Assembly (NCBI GenBank): GCA_034096865.1
Contig: JAWQFJ010001799.1
Span: 21,001 to 85,000 of the forward strand
DNA: 64,000 bases
Source of the DNA: Theodoxus fluviatilis
Lineage: Eukaryota; Mollusca; Gastropoda; Cycloneritida; Neritidae
Direction of reading: 5' to 3'
Shown here: positions 15,936-28,962 of the stretch, in pieces
Layout of the letters: every line of letters starts with the position of its first letter
Numbering within the stretch: position 1 is the stretch's first letter
The notes under the pieces: generated by a model
Told to the model about the DNA's origin: nothing
Database searches by the model: none
What the model saw: only the letters and a program-made list of their open reading frames with translations
Position numbers and translations under genes: made by a program

Positions 15936-17724
15936 TGTTACATTCTGTAACTTTTTGTCAACTGGTGAGAAAGAGAAGCTCGACACACTCTCAGCCCTCA
16001 GTGCATGCTGGGTTGTGGTTCAGACACCAGAAGAGACAGCTCTGGAAGCCATTCTTCATGGCCCAGTGAAAGAAGCACGGAGCTGGGCCTTAAAAAACAT
16101 CAAAAACACAAGATGCTGAGAGGCCGGAAGCCATGGGGTCGAGGATGATGGGGGTGGGGTGGGGGGTGGGGGGAGGGTGTGTGAGTCAGTTGGGTTGCAC
16201 ATCAGATCTTCTGACAGATGGAGAGTAGTGTAAAAAAAACCTGTTCACAGCTCCGTCTCTTTGGTCAGTTTCAACCACATGCACATGACTGCCTTAAGTT
16301 GGTCATAGGTTGATCTTGCAATAATTGAAGAGATGTTGGTCTTGGGCATTCCCCACACTATTATTGAAGCACAATGACAAAACAGGACACAAGGGAGGAT
16401 TAGGGGCATGACATGAACATCAGAACCAGACACAAGGGAACTTGGCACATCCATCATTTCAGTGTGGTCAGTGTAAATCCCTAGTGTGGAACTTGTCTAC
16501 ATCTCCATGGCCAGGCCTGAGAGGTCAGTCCACAGCTAAGTAGTACTGTCAGCTCTGCTCTGTTGTCTGCAAGCAGAAAATCATCTGAATATACAGGCTT
16601 TGTTTCTCTCTTAAGAGTTCCTGGAGTATTAAGACACACACAGTCATGGAGTAGAACCCGGTAGGTTTGCATTTAGGTTCACATCAGCAACACAGGCTTA
16701 TATGTAACTGGTACTGGTTTATTTCCATATTTGAGTATCTTGATCCATGATACATTCATAGTATGTGCAGGTTTTAGTACAATGATAAATGCCATGAATA
16801 CGTTTTCATTTTGACCGATCTGTCATACTCCCCATTTCCATCAACAGCATGCTTGAAGTACACATATCAGTGTACAAAGAAACATGCCTGCACTGAAAAA
16901 TACTTTTACATGAACCAGCTTCTCCTGGCAATTTACACAGAACTTTTATTTACACAGCATGAACTGTGGCTGTGAACATACATTTGTATATACACTAAAC
17001 TTTCCTGTAAATATGAGAAACACATTCCTAACTGAACACTATTTCTAGTGAGGCTCTAACTTGTAAGTAGTGCAGATGCTTTTTCAAACCAAGCACGAAA
17101 ACCCCAGACAGTCATGAACAGAAGTGTAGAAAAATACTATAATATAGAGTAAACACTACAGATAGGACATTTACTTTCATTCCATCATGTGCCATGGAGC
17201 TTTCAACATACTTCTGGATGCCTTCACATGCTGGATGGCACCACTGAAAATCAGTGTTTATGTGGTTGCATGGCCTCTGTCATGGCTCATTCTATGAGAG
17301 AGAGACAGAAAGACCGCTTTGATCGAATGCCTCCTGGTTTTGCCACATGTACTGACTGAGCAGCTTGCTTGGCAGATTACAAATCAAGCACTGAGGCTCA
17401 CATTTACTCACTCACTGTCTCTGCAACATATGAACACAATCCTCATGAATACGTTCTGTAATTTTAAACTTGCAGTTCAGACATTACACAAGAGTACAGA
17501 AAATAAAATGAGCTTTGTTCAGAGGCATGTGGTAAAACAGCAGCCACTACTGAGCATAATTAGGGCATATAAAGCAATTATACCTTGTACCAACAGCAAA
17601 ATAGACAAAATCTGCATTTTATTCATAGTTCTGATAAATATGATTTCCTCTTGCACAATCCTAGAAAGCCCACTGTATGCAAGTAAACGTTTTATCTAAT
17701 GGTCCCTAGATAATATCTATGGCA

Positions 17725-17726
<2 letters not shown>
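15936..17726. other. Unique sequence, no gene recognised
   Basis: There is a G-rich patch (GGGGTGGGGTGGGGGGTGGGG) at about 16149-16175. From 16700 to 17700 the DNA is AT-rich, with minus-strand AATAAA candidates (TTTATT on the plus strand at about 16717, 16946 and 17617). These could end a very long CCDC91 3' UTR, but nothing shows that the transcript reaches this far. Confidence 0.35.
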
Positions 17727-17877
<151 letters not shown>

Positions 17878-18324
17878 CAGAGCAAGTTGTGAGTTGGGAA
17901 TGGTATGATGAAGGAAAGGACTGGGAAGTGGAGGGGAGGGGTGGGGGGGGCAAGATGAGAGAGGACAAAATTAATGTTCTTGAATGCACAAAGCAATTTT
18001 TCATAACTTGCCACTGAAACACTATGTCAAATGTGAGCAACAGTAGTTAACATACATGTGTTTGCAAAGTTTTTCATACACTGAGTCTACCTCCTATCAG
18101 CATTGAAAGTGCAAACAAAGCATCCTGTGACAAAAGTGCCCCATCTGGAGGAATCTTCTGGTTAAACTGGTGACAAGGATGACATGATGTGTGAGAAATG
18201 TGATGACACATGCTGTGCTGAATCATAATAAGGCAGTTGGGCATAACCACTTTCCATTTCTTGTCAAGGTGTTGAACTCAAACTGCATCCAACATCACTC
18301 TGTGACTAGCCATATTCTTATACT

Positions 18325-18450
18325 GACCTCTACACCGTGATCTCTACGCCCCGACCTCTACGCCCCGACCTCTACGCCCCGACCTCTACGCCCCGACCTC
18401 TACGCCCCGACCTCTACGCCCCGACCTCTACGCCCCGACCTCTACGCCCT
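18325..18450. repeat. 14-bp tandem repeat, about nine units
   Basis: The unit is ACCTCTACGCCCCG. The first units are degenerate (TACACCGTGATC) and later ones identical. Each unit holds two CpGs, unusual for DNA otherwise poor in CpG. Confidence 0.93.
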
Positions 18451-18971
18451 GACAAACTGGAAGCAGCCAGGCACCACCAGCAGACTCCACTGCAAAGAGA
18501 GGTTGGAGGAAATGGTGACAGGACAGTCAAGTGATCATTCCATGGCTTGCCCTCACTCCATTCTCAGGTGCCAATTTTCACTTATGGAGAAGAAAGGAAA
18601 AATAATGTCCTATCAGGACCTAAGCACCTTGCCCAAAAACTTAATTCCACCATCTGTACAGCGCCTAGCTAGTGTATATGTGTATACACACTGAGTGTTA
18701 ACTTACAACAGTTCAAATAACCTGAACAAAACACTACTTGAGCAATATCCATTAAATGCAGGTGAATATCAGCACACTGCTGATGATATATCCACTTCTT
18801 AAGCAACAGCAGCCAGATCACATTGGAGAAACCAGTCCAGCAGCTGAATGGGCATACAGCAGAAAGGCAAAGGTTCTACATAGCAATCTATAACCCAACT
18901 CCTGGCCTCAAGCTGCAGTGTCTCCCTGTTTGCTGGGCTGTCCAATCACTCCTTGGCAATGACAAGCAGCA

Positions 18972-20254
18972 ACAGACAGGATACATACAGACAGGATACG
19001 TACAGACAGGATACATACAGACAGGATACATACAGACAGGATACATACAGACAGGATACGTACAGACAGGATATGTACAGACAGGATACATACAGACAGG
19101 ATACATACAGACAGGATACATACAGACAGGATACATACAGACAGGATACATACAGACAGGATACGTACAGACAGGATACGTACAGACAGGATACATACAG
19201 ACAAGATACATACAGACAGGATACATACAGACAGGATACATACAGACAGGATACATACAGACAGGATACATACAGACAGGATACGTACAGACAGGATACG
19301 TACAGACAGGATACATACAGACAGGATACATACAGACAGGATACATACAGACAGGACACATACAGACAGGATACGTACAGACAGGATACGTACAGACAGG
19401 ATACATGCAGACAGGATACGTACAGACAGGATATATACAGACAGGATACATACAGACAGGATACATACAGACAGGATACATACAGACAGGATACATACAG
19501 ACAGGATACATACAGACAGGATACATACAGACAGGATACGTACAGACAGGACACATACAGACAGGATACATACAGACAGGATACGTACAGTCAGGATACA
19601 TACAGACAGGACACATACAGACAGGATACATACAGACAGGATACATACAGTCAGGATACATACATACAGGATACGTACAGACAGGATACATACAGACAGG
19701 ATACATACAGACAGGATACATACAGACAGGATACGTACAGACAGGATACGTACAGTCAGGATACGTACAGACAGGATACGTACAGACAGGATACGTACAG
19801 ACAGGATACGTACAGACAGGATACATACAGACAGGATACATACAGTCAGGATACGTACAGACAGGATACGTACAGACAGGATACGTACAGACAGGATACA
19901 TACAGACAGGATACATACAGACAGGATACATACAGACAGGATACGTACAGACAGGATACATACAGACAGGATATGTACATACAGGATACATACAGACAGG
20001 ATACATACAGACAGGACACATACAGACAGGACACATACAGACAGGATACGTACAGACAGGATACGTACAGACAGGATTCGTACAGACAGGATACATACAG
20101 ACAGGATACGTACAGACAGGATACGTACAGACAGGATACATACAGACAGGATACATACAGACAGGATACATACAGACAGGATACATACAGACAGGACACG
20201 TACAGACAGGATACGTACAGACAGTATACATACAGACAGGATACATACAGTCAG
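18972..20254. repeat. 15-bp minisatellite, about 85 units
   Basis: The unit is ATACATACAGACAGG with period 15. The dominant variant is ATACGTACAG, a CpG/CpA transition pair at one position; rarer variants are GGACAC, CAGTCAGG and single changes. A multiple-of-three period without stops keeps frames open on both strands, including one of 504 codons on the plus strand reading GYIQT repeats. No conserved flanking domain, start context or splice evidence supports coding. Confidence 0.97.
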
Positions 20255-20574
20255 GTATCAGCACCATCTACAGTCCCGGGGGATTATTCCAACCCAGTGC
20301 CAGCCCATTCTTGACAGACAGATTCACCATGCTGTAGAGATTGTTTGTTACTCTCACAGGCACTTGCACCTACTCCTAGGTCACTGGTACATGTTGCTTC
20401 CTCCATTCCATCAGCATGATATCTTAACAAATCTAGAACTCACCATACTGAAACTCCAACAATGAAAGTTGAAGTCTTCACTCGGAGAAAGTGTTGAGAA
20501 GTGAGGGAGTCAAAGTTCCAGGCAATGGTACATCTACAACCATCTTCTCCACAAACACTTGTGCTTGAGTTCCT

Positions 20575-20690
20575 CACCTACTTCCCCACCCTCAACCCCA
20601 AACCCCACCCCCCACCCTCAACCCCAAACCCCACCCTCACCCCCAAACCCCACCCCCCACCCTCACCCCCAAACCCACCCATCCTCTACA
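20575..20690. repeat. C-rich degenerate repeat (CCCCACCCTCAACCCCAAAC-like)
   Basis: Imperfect units of CCCCAAACCCCACCC with CCCTCA spacers. The minus strand has many runs of three to six G and could form G-quadruplexes. It is superficially telomere-like but the units do not match TTAGGG. Confidence 0.85.
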
Positions 20691-23142
20691 TCATTAATTG
20701 TAATGAAATGACTGTATGACTGGCAAATAAACTTTTCTACATCATGGCTCCAAGCAAAGGAAAGCTCCTAATGCAGATAAGGTTATGCTTGTAGTGCACC
20801 TCATGTTGCCACTAAGACATTCTCATTGCCATAGCCTGAAACTATCAAACATTGGGAAAGTCTTTTCTTCAAAGAATATGACGAAATCTCAAGATCAATG
20901 AAGAGTTTTCAATCTTTGTGTTGCCTGCAGCAGCTATATGATGACTTTCCATAGATCACTCTTGTTTCCTTCATCAACAGATAAGAGGATATGAATAGTA
21001 CACTTTCCACAAACAAACCAGGTATTGGTCAAATCATTATTTGCACTAGATTCATTCAATAAAACATGGCTATTTTTGCAGGAGGAGCCATTTGGTCAAT
21101 GCACAAAAAGCATGCCAAGTTCTTTCCAAAATCTGGACAGCATGATAAGACAAAATAGTATTTGCAATACCTTCTGAGGTGTTTGTTCCTTTGAAGGTTT
21201 GACACATTAACAACTCATCTTTCTGGAAACCATTCACATTTTCCCCCCACATACCTCTCACCCCATTTTCATTCTGTAAACAAAGACAATAACTTTTTCA
21301 AAATGAAATCTTCAAAGGCAATCTAGTCTTCACCAAAACATTCCAACCCACAACAAACAACGTCAACAAAAAGCTTTGTAACTCATCAACCAAAGTCGAT
21401 GCAGGCATCTGTTCCCCTAAGACAGAAGTCGGCGCTAGTCCTGTGAGAAATTGCCCTGCTGCTGCGGTGTTTGACTGCACAAGACAAGTAACCCAAGGTT
21501 CCAAACAACTTCACGTCCATCCTTGCATACTGCAAGGCTCTCGGCCACATCAACAAAGCCACTCACAACATTAATCTGTGAGTGGTGTATGAAAAGAAAG
21601 AAAGAAAGAAAGAAAGAAACAAACAAAATCCTTTCTAAAATGCAGCACATACAAAAGTATATAAAATCAAATAAAAATATAGAAAAAAGTAGGATAAATC
21701 AGTTTGATCAACAATTGTATAAAAATTACTTTTCTAACAACATTACAAAAATATTGAGTGCATTGCTACACATTTGAATGGAAATAATAACACAACAAAG
21801 GGCAAGAGAAGCTTTTGAATACATGTACACCTTCATGACAAATCACATAGCTCAGGTACAGTGTATCTTTTGACATCATCGACATGGAAAACTCAGTCCA
21901 ATGAAAGAGCATCCTCATTTTCTTGCAAGTATGAAGAAAACACGCTCCACTGGAAAAGGAAAATGATTTTGTGAACTTGAACTTGACACAAAAGGATTTC
22001 CCCCCTAATTAATGCATTGCACATCTGTGACCAGAACTTCCCTTCACAAATTGTAAATCATCAGTAGCACCACATTTCCACAGAGAACGCAGATCATTTT
22101 CCAAAATGTCCTCTCCAATGATCACCTGGCCCAAGTTGCCTGCAAGTCTGTGCTGCAAACAACAATCACAAACATATGTATCACAATCACTCATGGCGTT
22201 GTAGCTGACGCTTCTATGGATTCTCTCAAAGTGTTGCTGGGAGGGGCATCAAAATAACAGGAAGCCCATGCAGTCCAAGCCATGGTGCTATGCAGCCTAC
22301 ACTGCTAGATTAGAACATCTTGGCCTTGTCACAGCTACTACCCAAACAATTTGAACCAGCCTTCATTGTAAGGCCATTGTAGAGGCTTGCTTCATGGGGA
22401 AAATGTTGTCTACCACGATCTGAAGACCACTTGCTTCTTTCTAAGTCCTGCACTTCCTGATCAGTGCATGATGCAAACAGAATGTTCCATAAGCAGCAAA
22501 AATCCTGCCTGGATTTGCAGTCTAAAGGGAAATGCAAATGTTGACCTAGGAAGTAATTCAAGCCACAGAACAATATAAATCTATGAACATGATTGATATC
22601 ATTGGCAAAAAAATAAATCATTTCAATGCAGCATTCTTGGAAGCCAAAGATTTGCAGGAGACTGGAGATCTGTAGGTGCTGTGATGCAAGAGTCATATTC
22701 CACATCAACACAACTACATCCATGCACAAGGCTGCGTGGTTTGGAAAAAGTGTCCTATTGCAAGTTGAGTACATGACCACTGTCTCCACCTTCAGATCCA
22801 TTGGAGAAGGTCAATCTCTTAGATGTCACAACAAAGAGTCAATCATGGCATTCACAATCAGCAGATGTTTTCTTCACAATGAGTTGGGGCCTTTAACACG
22901 GGCAGTGGTCACAGTGAAATCATCATGTCCATGCATTGAACACTGGGTTTCCTGTCCACCACAGTGCTCTCCACTGTGCTTACTTCAAGATAAAGTTTGC
23001 TTTTCCTGCCAATCACTTCATCCTCACATAAATGATGTGAAAAATACTCACTTTATATACAGCCCTGCCTGAGTTTTCTGCTTGCACAACCTTCACGCCA
23101 CCACAACGGGCAAAACTTTTGGGGAGACTTTGCAGCAAAGCT
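20691..23142 (-). other. Probable CCDC91 3' UTR and downstream DNA
   Basis: This lies directly downstream (minus strand) of the CCDC91 stop codon at 23143-23145. No conserved reading frame is evident. A short GAAA tetranucleotide run is at 21597-21620. The mRNA end was not located. Confidence 0.4.
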
Positions 23143-23316
23143 TCACGAGTTACTTCCCTTTGCCCCATCCACGTCGTCGTCCTTTTTAACATTTTTGGCT
23201 GGATTCTCTGGTTCCTTCTCGGTCCCCGACTCCATTAGGAGTCGAATCTGCTGCTGGGCACCCTCGAGGAACAAATTCAAGCTGGCTAAGTGCCTTTGTC
23301 TTACTCTTGTATCCAT
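23143..23316 (-). CDS. CCDC91: CCDC91 last coding exon (conserved C-terminal block and stop)
   Basis: The acceptor ATCTCACTTTCAG gives MDTRVRQRHLASLNLFLEGA followed by QQQIRLL, matching the vertebrate IRQRSLSSLELFLSCAQKQL block, then a hydrophilic Lys/Asp-rich tail and TGA at 23145-23143. The tail after the conserved block is about 30 residues longer than the human end. Confidence 0.93.
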   Translation of the reverse strand: MDTRVRQRHLASLNLFLEGAQQQIRLLMESGTEKEPENPAKNVKKDDDVDGAKGSNS

Positions 23317-23402
23317 CTGAAAGTGAGATGATGAGTCACTTATGAAATGCATTGTAAAATTTTTATAAAGAAACCCATAACACTCACCCACACACATATA
23401 GT

Positions 23403-23515
23403 ATACACACACACATGCAATTACACACACGCACACATGCAATCACACACACACACATGCAATCAAACACACACACACATGCAATCACAAATACACACAC
23501 ACACATATGCACATT
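23403..23515. repeat. CA-rich degenerate repeat with CACACATGCAAT units
   Basis: Imperfect units of CACACACATGCAATCA with short CA runs between them, in the last CCDC91 intron, about 90-200 bp upstream of the last exon's acceptor. Confidence 0.85.
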
Positions 23516-23740
23516 CACAAACATAATTTTAAAAAAACCTGATTTGGCAGTCTCATGTTTTAGCACAATCTACCTGCAAAGTTTTTTTCCCCTCAAAGTA
23601 ATTAATATCAAATCTCACAGGGTGAGGCATGTAACATGATTTCATATAAACATATGCTACCCCGCACACTTAGCACGTCTCTGTATGAACGTACACCCTT
23701 GCAGGAAGGACCGAGTACAGAGGCAAGTCACAAAGTGCTC

Positions 23741-23793
23741 ACAGGTTCCTACAGGTTCCTACAGGTTCCTACAGGTTCCTACAGGTTCCTATC
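23741..23793. repeat. 10-bp tandem repeat, five units
   Basis: Five perfect copies of ACAGGTTCCT, about 70 bp downstream (in transcript sense) of the exon 13 donor. Confidence 0.93.
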
Positions 23794-23862
23794 GTCCCCC
23801 ATCACGAACAAATGCAAGCATGCACGCATGGACGGCAGCATAAGAATGGGTGAGAGCATCAC

Positions 23863-23976
23863 CTGTCTGTGTTCCTCCAAATACTGCCGAGTCTCAGCCT
23901 TGGCCTGCTGTAGGATTTCCTTGCAGCTGTCCTGACCCCTCTCCCGCTCCTCCTGCACACTCACCCGCAGCTGCTC
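23863..23976 (-). CDS. CCDC91: CCDC91 coding exon 13
   Basis: The acceptor GTCCCCATCCAG gives 38 codons from EQLRVSVQEERERGQD to RQYLEEHRQ, ending CAG|GTGATG. It aligns by eye with the vertebrate stretch preceding the conserved C-terminus (EEAVKRTRDELIEYIKEQ). Confidence 0.88.
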
Positions 23977-24428
23977 CTGGATGGGGACAGATCATCATTG
24001 AGTTTCAACCAAGACCTCACACTAAGCTCTGCAACAGTATCCATTTCAAGTGCTGTACCAGAGATAGGGAGATGTGCTTGTTTCAGTACACAACTAGTGC
24101 AGTGGAACTATCCATTCCATGTAAGACAGGCCGATTGTTGCCTAAACATCATAAATTAATAATAATTAAAAAACTGAACAAACATAACCAAGTAACCTAC
24201 CAACCAACCAACCTTCCAACCAACCAAACCATCCATCCCGTTACATTTGACTGTGCAAAACTGCTATCCATGTCTACTGCATTCATAAAGCAAATCACAG
24301 GGTTAATCCTATCTGATACAGTCAATTTTCACAAATGGTTTATCATTAACATCAGTCTGAGATGTTCAAAGGTGTTGGCAATTCTGACCGACTCACTCAG
24401 CACACCTTTGAAGCAAAAGTCATCTTAC

Positions 24429-24518
24429 CTGTAGCCTTTTCCTCTCCTCCTCAATGGCCTTCTGGATGTCTTGCTGACATTCTTCTCTTACAGACTCAAA
24501 ACTTGATCTGAGCTTCTC
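24429..24518 (-). CDS. CCDC91: CCDC91 coding exon 12 (coiled coil)
   Basis: The acceptor TTTCCATTGCAG gives 30 codons, EKLRSSFESVREECQQD to ERKRLQ, ending CAG|GTAAGA. Phase 0 on both sides. Confidence 0.88.
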
Positions 24519-25261
24519 CTGCAATGGAAAGCAGATACTTCAAGTTCATGGGACTTTGGTTGATGCTTTAGACCATGGTCAATGTAGAGTTACTGATGAG
24601 TGCAAAAAGTGTCTGCTTCAGGTTCAAGTTCAAGCAGATATCCATTTAGAGTCAGTTTAAACTCTTTCACTGCTGCAACACCTACTGCCACCATATCCTG
24701 CCTTTCTTACCTTAGATGCTTGTTTGAAGTTCTTTGAAATTTTTATGTTAACTCTCACATGTCAGGTGTTAAAGAGTCAAGGAGACGTGGAAAATTAGTC
24801 AATTCTTCTTTTTATGATTGTTCAACAACTGTTTGAACTATGTTTTTGAAACATGGTGTATGATACTAACACTCATTTATTGACATTCACACCAACTTTA
24901 ATGTTTCTACTGTATGTATGTCAAAGTGCAGAATTTCTTTTTAGTATGAGAGTGCTGGGGTGATATTTTTGCTCCCTCAAAATATTAGGCTTTGGATCAC
25001 AGTAACACTAACAGGCTGAAAATGTGCATGCAAATGCAAACATGAATGTTCAACACAATAAGACTAGTTAGAAAACTGTATCTCCTGTAGTTTATAAGAT
25101 GATGAATGTTTTTCTGGATGTCAATATAGCATGATATCAGAGGCATTTCAATGAGTTACATACTAATCATGCTTTATTACACAATGTAGTCCTTCTCCTT
25201 TATTCAATTCAGTTGATGAACAGGCTGCTTGCTTTGTCAATACAGAAAGAGGCAAAAATCA

Positions 25262-26047
25262 CTCCTACACCGAGGAGCTGACTAGTCTCGTTGAGCACCT
25301 GGACAAGACCACACAGGCATATGGCATGGAGATCAGCGCCGAGAAGACCAAGGTGATGACGAACAATCTTCGGGGCTTCAAAATGGAAATCAAAGTGAAG
25401 GACCAAAAACTGGAAGCTGTGAACAACTTCAAATACCTGGGATCTATCGTGACTGATGAAGGGTCCAAACCAGAGATACTGTCCAGGATAGCACAAACAA
25501 CAGCAGCATTGGCAAAGTTGAAGCCAACATGGCGTGACAGAAATATCACTCTCGCGTCGAAGATCATGCGCACGCTGGCCATCTCCGTATTCTTGTATGT
25601 ATGCATGCGAGTCCTGGACACTCACATCTGAACTACAGAGACAGATACAAGCCCTGGAAATGAGATGCTACCGCAAGATTCTGAACATCTCATATAAAGA
25701 CCATGTCACGAATGAGGAAGTCAGCAACAGGATCAGGAGAGCAATTGGACAGTATGAAGACCTGCTCTCAATCGTGAAAAGCAGAAAGCTGAAGTGGTAC
25801 AGTCACGTCTCAAGAGGCAGTGGGCTGGCCAAGACCATCCTGCAAGGTACCGTACCAGGTGGGAGAAGGAGAGCAAGGCAGAGAAAGAGGTGGGAAGACA
25901 ACATCAAAGAGTGGACAGGCTTGACCTTTGCTGACTCACAGCGAGCCACAGAGGATAGAGATCGATGGAGGAAGATTGTCCGAAAGTCATCAGTGGTGCC
26001 TCAACAACCCATCTCAGGGTTAAGAGACTGAAGTGAACTGAACTGAA
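25262..26047 (+). mobile_element. Non-LTR retrotransposon 3' fragment (ORF2 C-terminal region)
   Basis: The plus-strand frame EELTSLVEHLDKTTQAYGM, then MEISAEKTKVM, NNFKYLGSIVTDEGSKPEI, and after a frameshift near 25600, IQALEMRCYRKILNISYKDH, RQRKRWEDNIKEW and SGLRD stop. These are the thumb and C-terminal part of a LINE reverse transcriptase. It is the same family as the copy at 15255-15935, and again ends in TGAAC repeats. It is 5'-truncated, frameshifted and lies antisense in the CCDC91 intron between exons 11 and 12. Confidence 0.9.
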
Positions 26048-26517
26048 CACCGTTTCATTATTATCATTACTGTAATAACTCCTGACATACACAAGATAAA
26101 AAGATTAAACTTGGTGTGCATTTCTTTGTGGAGTGTTTGTATTCCATTACAAATTTCAAACTAATAGTTGAACAATTAAAATAGAGAAAACTCAAGGAAA
26201 TTTCTACAACCAAGTGCCACCTTAACCCTTTCCTGTTCAATCAGTAAAAGTCAGTGCACCCACCATCTGTTCAACTCGCCCTTCAAATTTCAAATTTCCC
26301 TTTGACACCATGTTACCATTTTTGGATGCCAATTTCACCCCAGAGAGTGCATAAGGACATATAAGTCTCCAGGCAGCATCACTCACAACCTGCATCTTTG
26401 AATTCCAGCAGCCTTTCTGAGTTTCACCACCTGAACAGGAAAAGGTTAAGACACCAATGGTCCACGACAGAAGATAGATATGCTTCCAAGGAGAAGGGAC
26501 GAGGACCTGCAACCCAC

Positions 26518-26604
26518 CTGCTCCTGCCTGATTCTCTCAGCGCTGCGCTCCTGCTCTTCCTGGATTGCTTCTAGAAACTTCCTCCTGCTGGCTTCTCGCT
26601 CCTC
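26518..26604 (-). CDS. CCDC91: CCDC91 coding exon 11 (coiled coil)
   Basis: The acceptor CTGTCATTGAAG is followed by 29 codons beginning EEREASRRKFLEAIQEEQ and ending IRQEQ, with donor CAG|GTGGGT. It corresponds to the EEREL...AIQEQ region of the vertebrate protein. Confidence 0.87.
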
Positions 26605-26811
26605 CTTCAATGACAGATGCAGAGGTAAGCACAGAATCCATAGTAACAGCATCTTACAGGTATGAACATTGTGTCTTCTTTTTCTTTCTCTCTTCCAAAT
26701 ACCTTTTCAAATTGGCCATGTGAATACTGACTTAGAAGACTGCTAAAACATAACTCTAACATAGAATGGAGCATTAAGCTATGTAATGAAAAAATGTTTA
26801 ACATGCATATT

Positions 26812-27423
26812 TGTGACCCTCCATCACAAAATGAGTCACTCGTTGCATTTTGAACATTTTGAGATGTGTATGTTTTCAAAAAAAGCACACAACAAGCTTT
26901 TCAATGGTGCAAGAATCATGAAAATATCACTACCTTATACGATTTCACATGACTTTGATGATAGACACCCTAAAAATAAGTTTTTTTGAGAAACACGCGT
27001 TTCAAGTTTACATACATTATTCCCCTTTTTACCTTAGCAATCCTTATTGTAGACTCATGAACTTTGCTACAGAGATGAAGCAACCACCAGCGAATCAAAT
27101 TTGACTTTGGTTGGCAGCCTAGGGTATTCCCGCATCGATCTGTTGCAGTGGCGGCTATGAAACTTTGAGAAAATGTCTGATGTCGATGATCGGTTCGCAG
27201 ATGTTTTCTTGTAAATGATTTACCACCACATCCAAAAAACATCATAAAACATACTCTTACACGTTGATTTCAAAAATGAAACTCATATAATGAAGAAGGG
27301 ACTAGAAAAGCGAAATAAATAAAAATCTCAAAGCCAACCACTACAACCCCAACCTCCTTTGTGGGCGGTTTGCGCAAAATGACTAGACTGCGCAACCGAC
27401 TCAATTAGAGATGGAGGGTTACA
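26812..27423. mobile_element. MITE-like element with about 25-bp inverted ends
   Basis: The left end TGTGACCCTCCATCACAAAA, then TGAGTC, is the inverse of the right end, which in reverse complement reads TGTAACCCTCCATCTCTAAT, then TGAGTC. The interior has no transposase frame. Target duplication is unclear, so the superfamily is not assigned. It sits in the CCDC91 intron between exons 10 and 11. Confidence 0.55.
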
Positions 27424-27616
27424 TTTATGAAACAAGAAAAACCAAATATTCAATGTGATAATAGAATATAAAGAACACTGAAAATACCTGTGGTTTATAC
27501 CTTAAAGATGGCATGGAAAATGTCATTCTAAACCATGCCATTACTCATTCACTTCTTTCAAGTTTGCATGGGATCAAAGTTCTCCTATAACGTATAAGTA
27601 TAAGTACCCTACTTAC

Positions 27617-27685
27617 CTCTACAGCTTTTTGAATGGCCTCTGCATTCTTCTGCCTTTCCTCCTCCAAAAACTTCTTAAATTCTTC
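27617..27685 (-). CDS. CCDC91: CCDC91 coding exon 10 (coiled coil)
   Basis: The acceptor ATTCTTTTCCAG is followed by 23 codons, EEFKKFLEEERQKNAEAIQK then AVE, ending GAG|GTAAGT. FLEEERQKN matches the vertebrate CLEEERQRN stretch. Confidence 0.9.
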
Positions 27686-28029
27686 CTGGAAAAGAATGAT
27701 ATTTTTATTAATGTGAAATTAAAAGAAATGGTTAAAAAAGAGGGTGAAGCTAAGAAATAAAGTTAATTTAAAAATAAGCAAAGATTAAAAAACCCCAGCA
27801 GAATTCAATCCACACATACAATGTTTGCTACCAACGTTTGTTCAGGAGCTGAGGTGGGGAATGACATGCCATTTTACAACTATACAAAAGCAAAATTCCT
27901 TGTCAGTCTGTCCCAGTCTGGTCTAGTCTGTCTGTCAGTCTGTGTATCCATCTCATTTACATAAAGACACATGCACATTCGTTTTATGCAATAGACATTG
28001 GGGATTAAAGTAATAAAGACAGAGGTGTC

Positions 28030-28033
<4 letters not shown>

Positions 28034-28107
<74 letters not shown>

Positions 28108-28365
28108 AATGAGTGTGTGTGCAAGTGTTTGTGTGTGTGTGCATGTGTTTGTGTGTGTGTACTTGTGCTCACATGCATATGTGTGTGTGTGTGTAAGATA
28201 ACTGGCTGCTGTGGGGGAATCCAAGCAAGGAGGGTGGAGTGGACTGGGTTTAGAGATAAAAATGAGTTTAAAACGAGTTAGAAATGGAAAGGGGTCAAAA
28301 TGAAAAGGGGTGGGTGTGTGTATGTGTGTGTGCATGTGCGCATGCATGCATGTGTGTGTGTGTGT
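28034..28365. repeat. GT-rich microsatellites
   Basis: About 70 bp of perfect GT at 28034-28104, then degenerate GTGTGT/GCATGTGTTT words to 28195, and a second short GT/GCATGC cluster at 28312-28365. All lie in the CCDC91 intron between exons 9 and 10. Confidence 0.93.
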
Positions 28366-28542
28366 AAAAGCAAGAGAGAGAAATAAAGAAGAGAGAAATA
28401 GAGACAGAAAGAGAGAGAGAAATAGAAAGCAAGAGAAGTAGAGAAAGGCGGCTGCAGCAGATTTTATGGGTGACTCCTGTGACAGCGCTGCTCTTCACTC
28501 AGGAAACTCTGGAAAGCTCTCTGCAGACAGCATGGAACTTAC

Positions 28543-28635
28543 CTCATGCTGTGCTCGAGCCTCAGCCACAGCCTGCTCCAGCTTTTGCTCATAGGTCCTC
28601 TGTGCCTCTGTAAGCCGTCCCTCCAACTCCTCCCC
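28543..28635 (-). CDS. CCDC91: CCDC91 coding exon 9 (coiled coil)
   Basis: The acceptor CTGTCTGTTCAG, formed by a CTGT microsatellite on this strand, precedes 31 codons from GEELEGRLTEAQRTYEQKL to ARAQHE, ending GAG|GTAAGT. Phase 0 on both sides. Confidence 0.87.
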
Positions 28636-28884
28636 CTGAACAGACAGACAGACAGACAGTGTACATAAGCTTTGCACACTGCATGACTGATATACTGGTA
28701 TGCAAACTTTCACCACTGCATATGTAGGGAAAGATGTAAAGGAAGAAAAGTTAATGCCTTAAAAGTGAAAGGTAAAAGAAACCGCGACAGGAAAAGAAGT
28801 GAGAAATGGAAATGACCCAGAATAAGTAGGTCAGGGGCCAAAAACTTATACAGACAGGTTCAGTGTAAGACATTAGCATTAACC

Positions 28885-28962
28885 CTAAACCAACTCTAAC
28901 CCTAACCCTCACCAACTCCAAACTCTAATCCCTAACACTCAACCCCAACCCTAAGCTAACAT
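28885..28962. repeat. Degenerate CCCTAA-like repeat
   Basis: Irregular CTAACCCTAACCCTCACC and AACCCCAACCCTAA words. It resembles an eroded interstitial telomere motif, but perfect TTAGGG-type units are only two in a row. Confidence 0.5.

Noticed and set aside
18823..20337. 504-codon GYIQT-repeat protein
   Set aside because: The 15-bp period keeps three frames and both strands open. There is no signal peptide, no conserved flank and no splice support, and the variable site behaves like CpG decay rather than codon selection.
28885..28962. Interstitial telomere
   Set aside because: Only one or two perfect CCCTAA units occur; the rest is irregular C-rich sequence.
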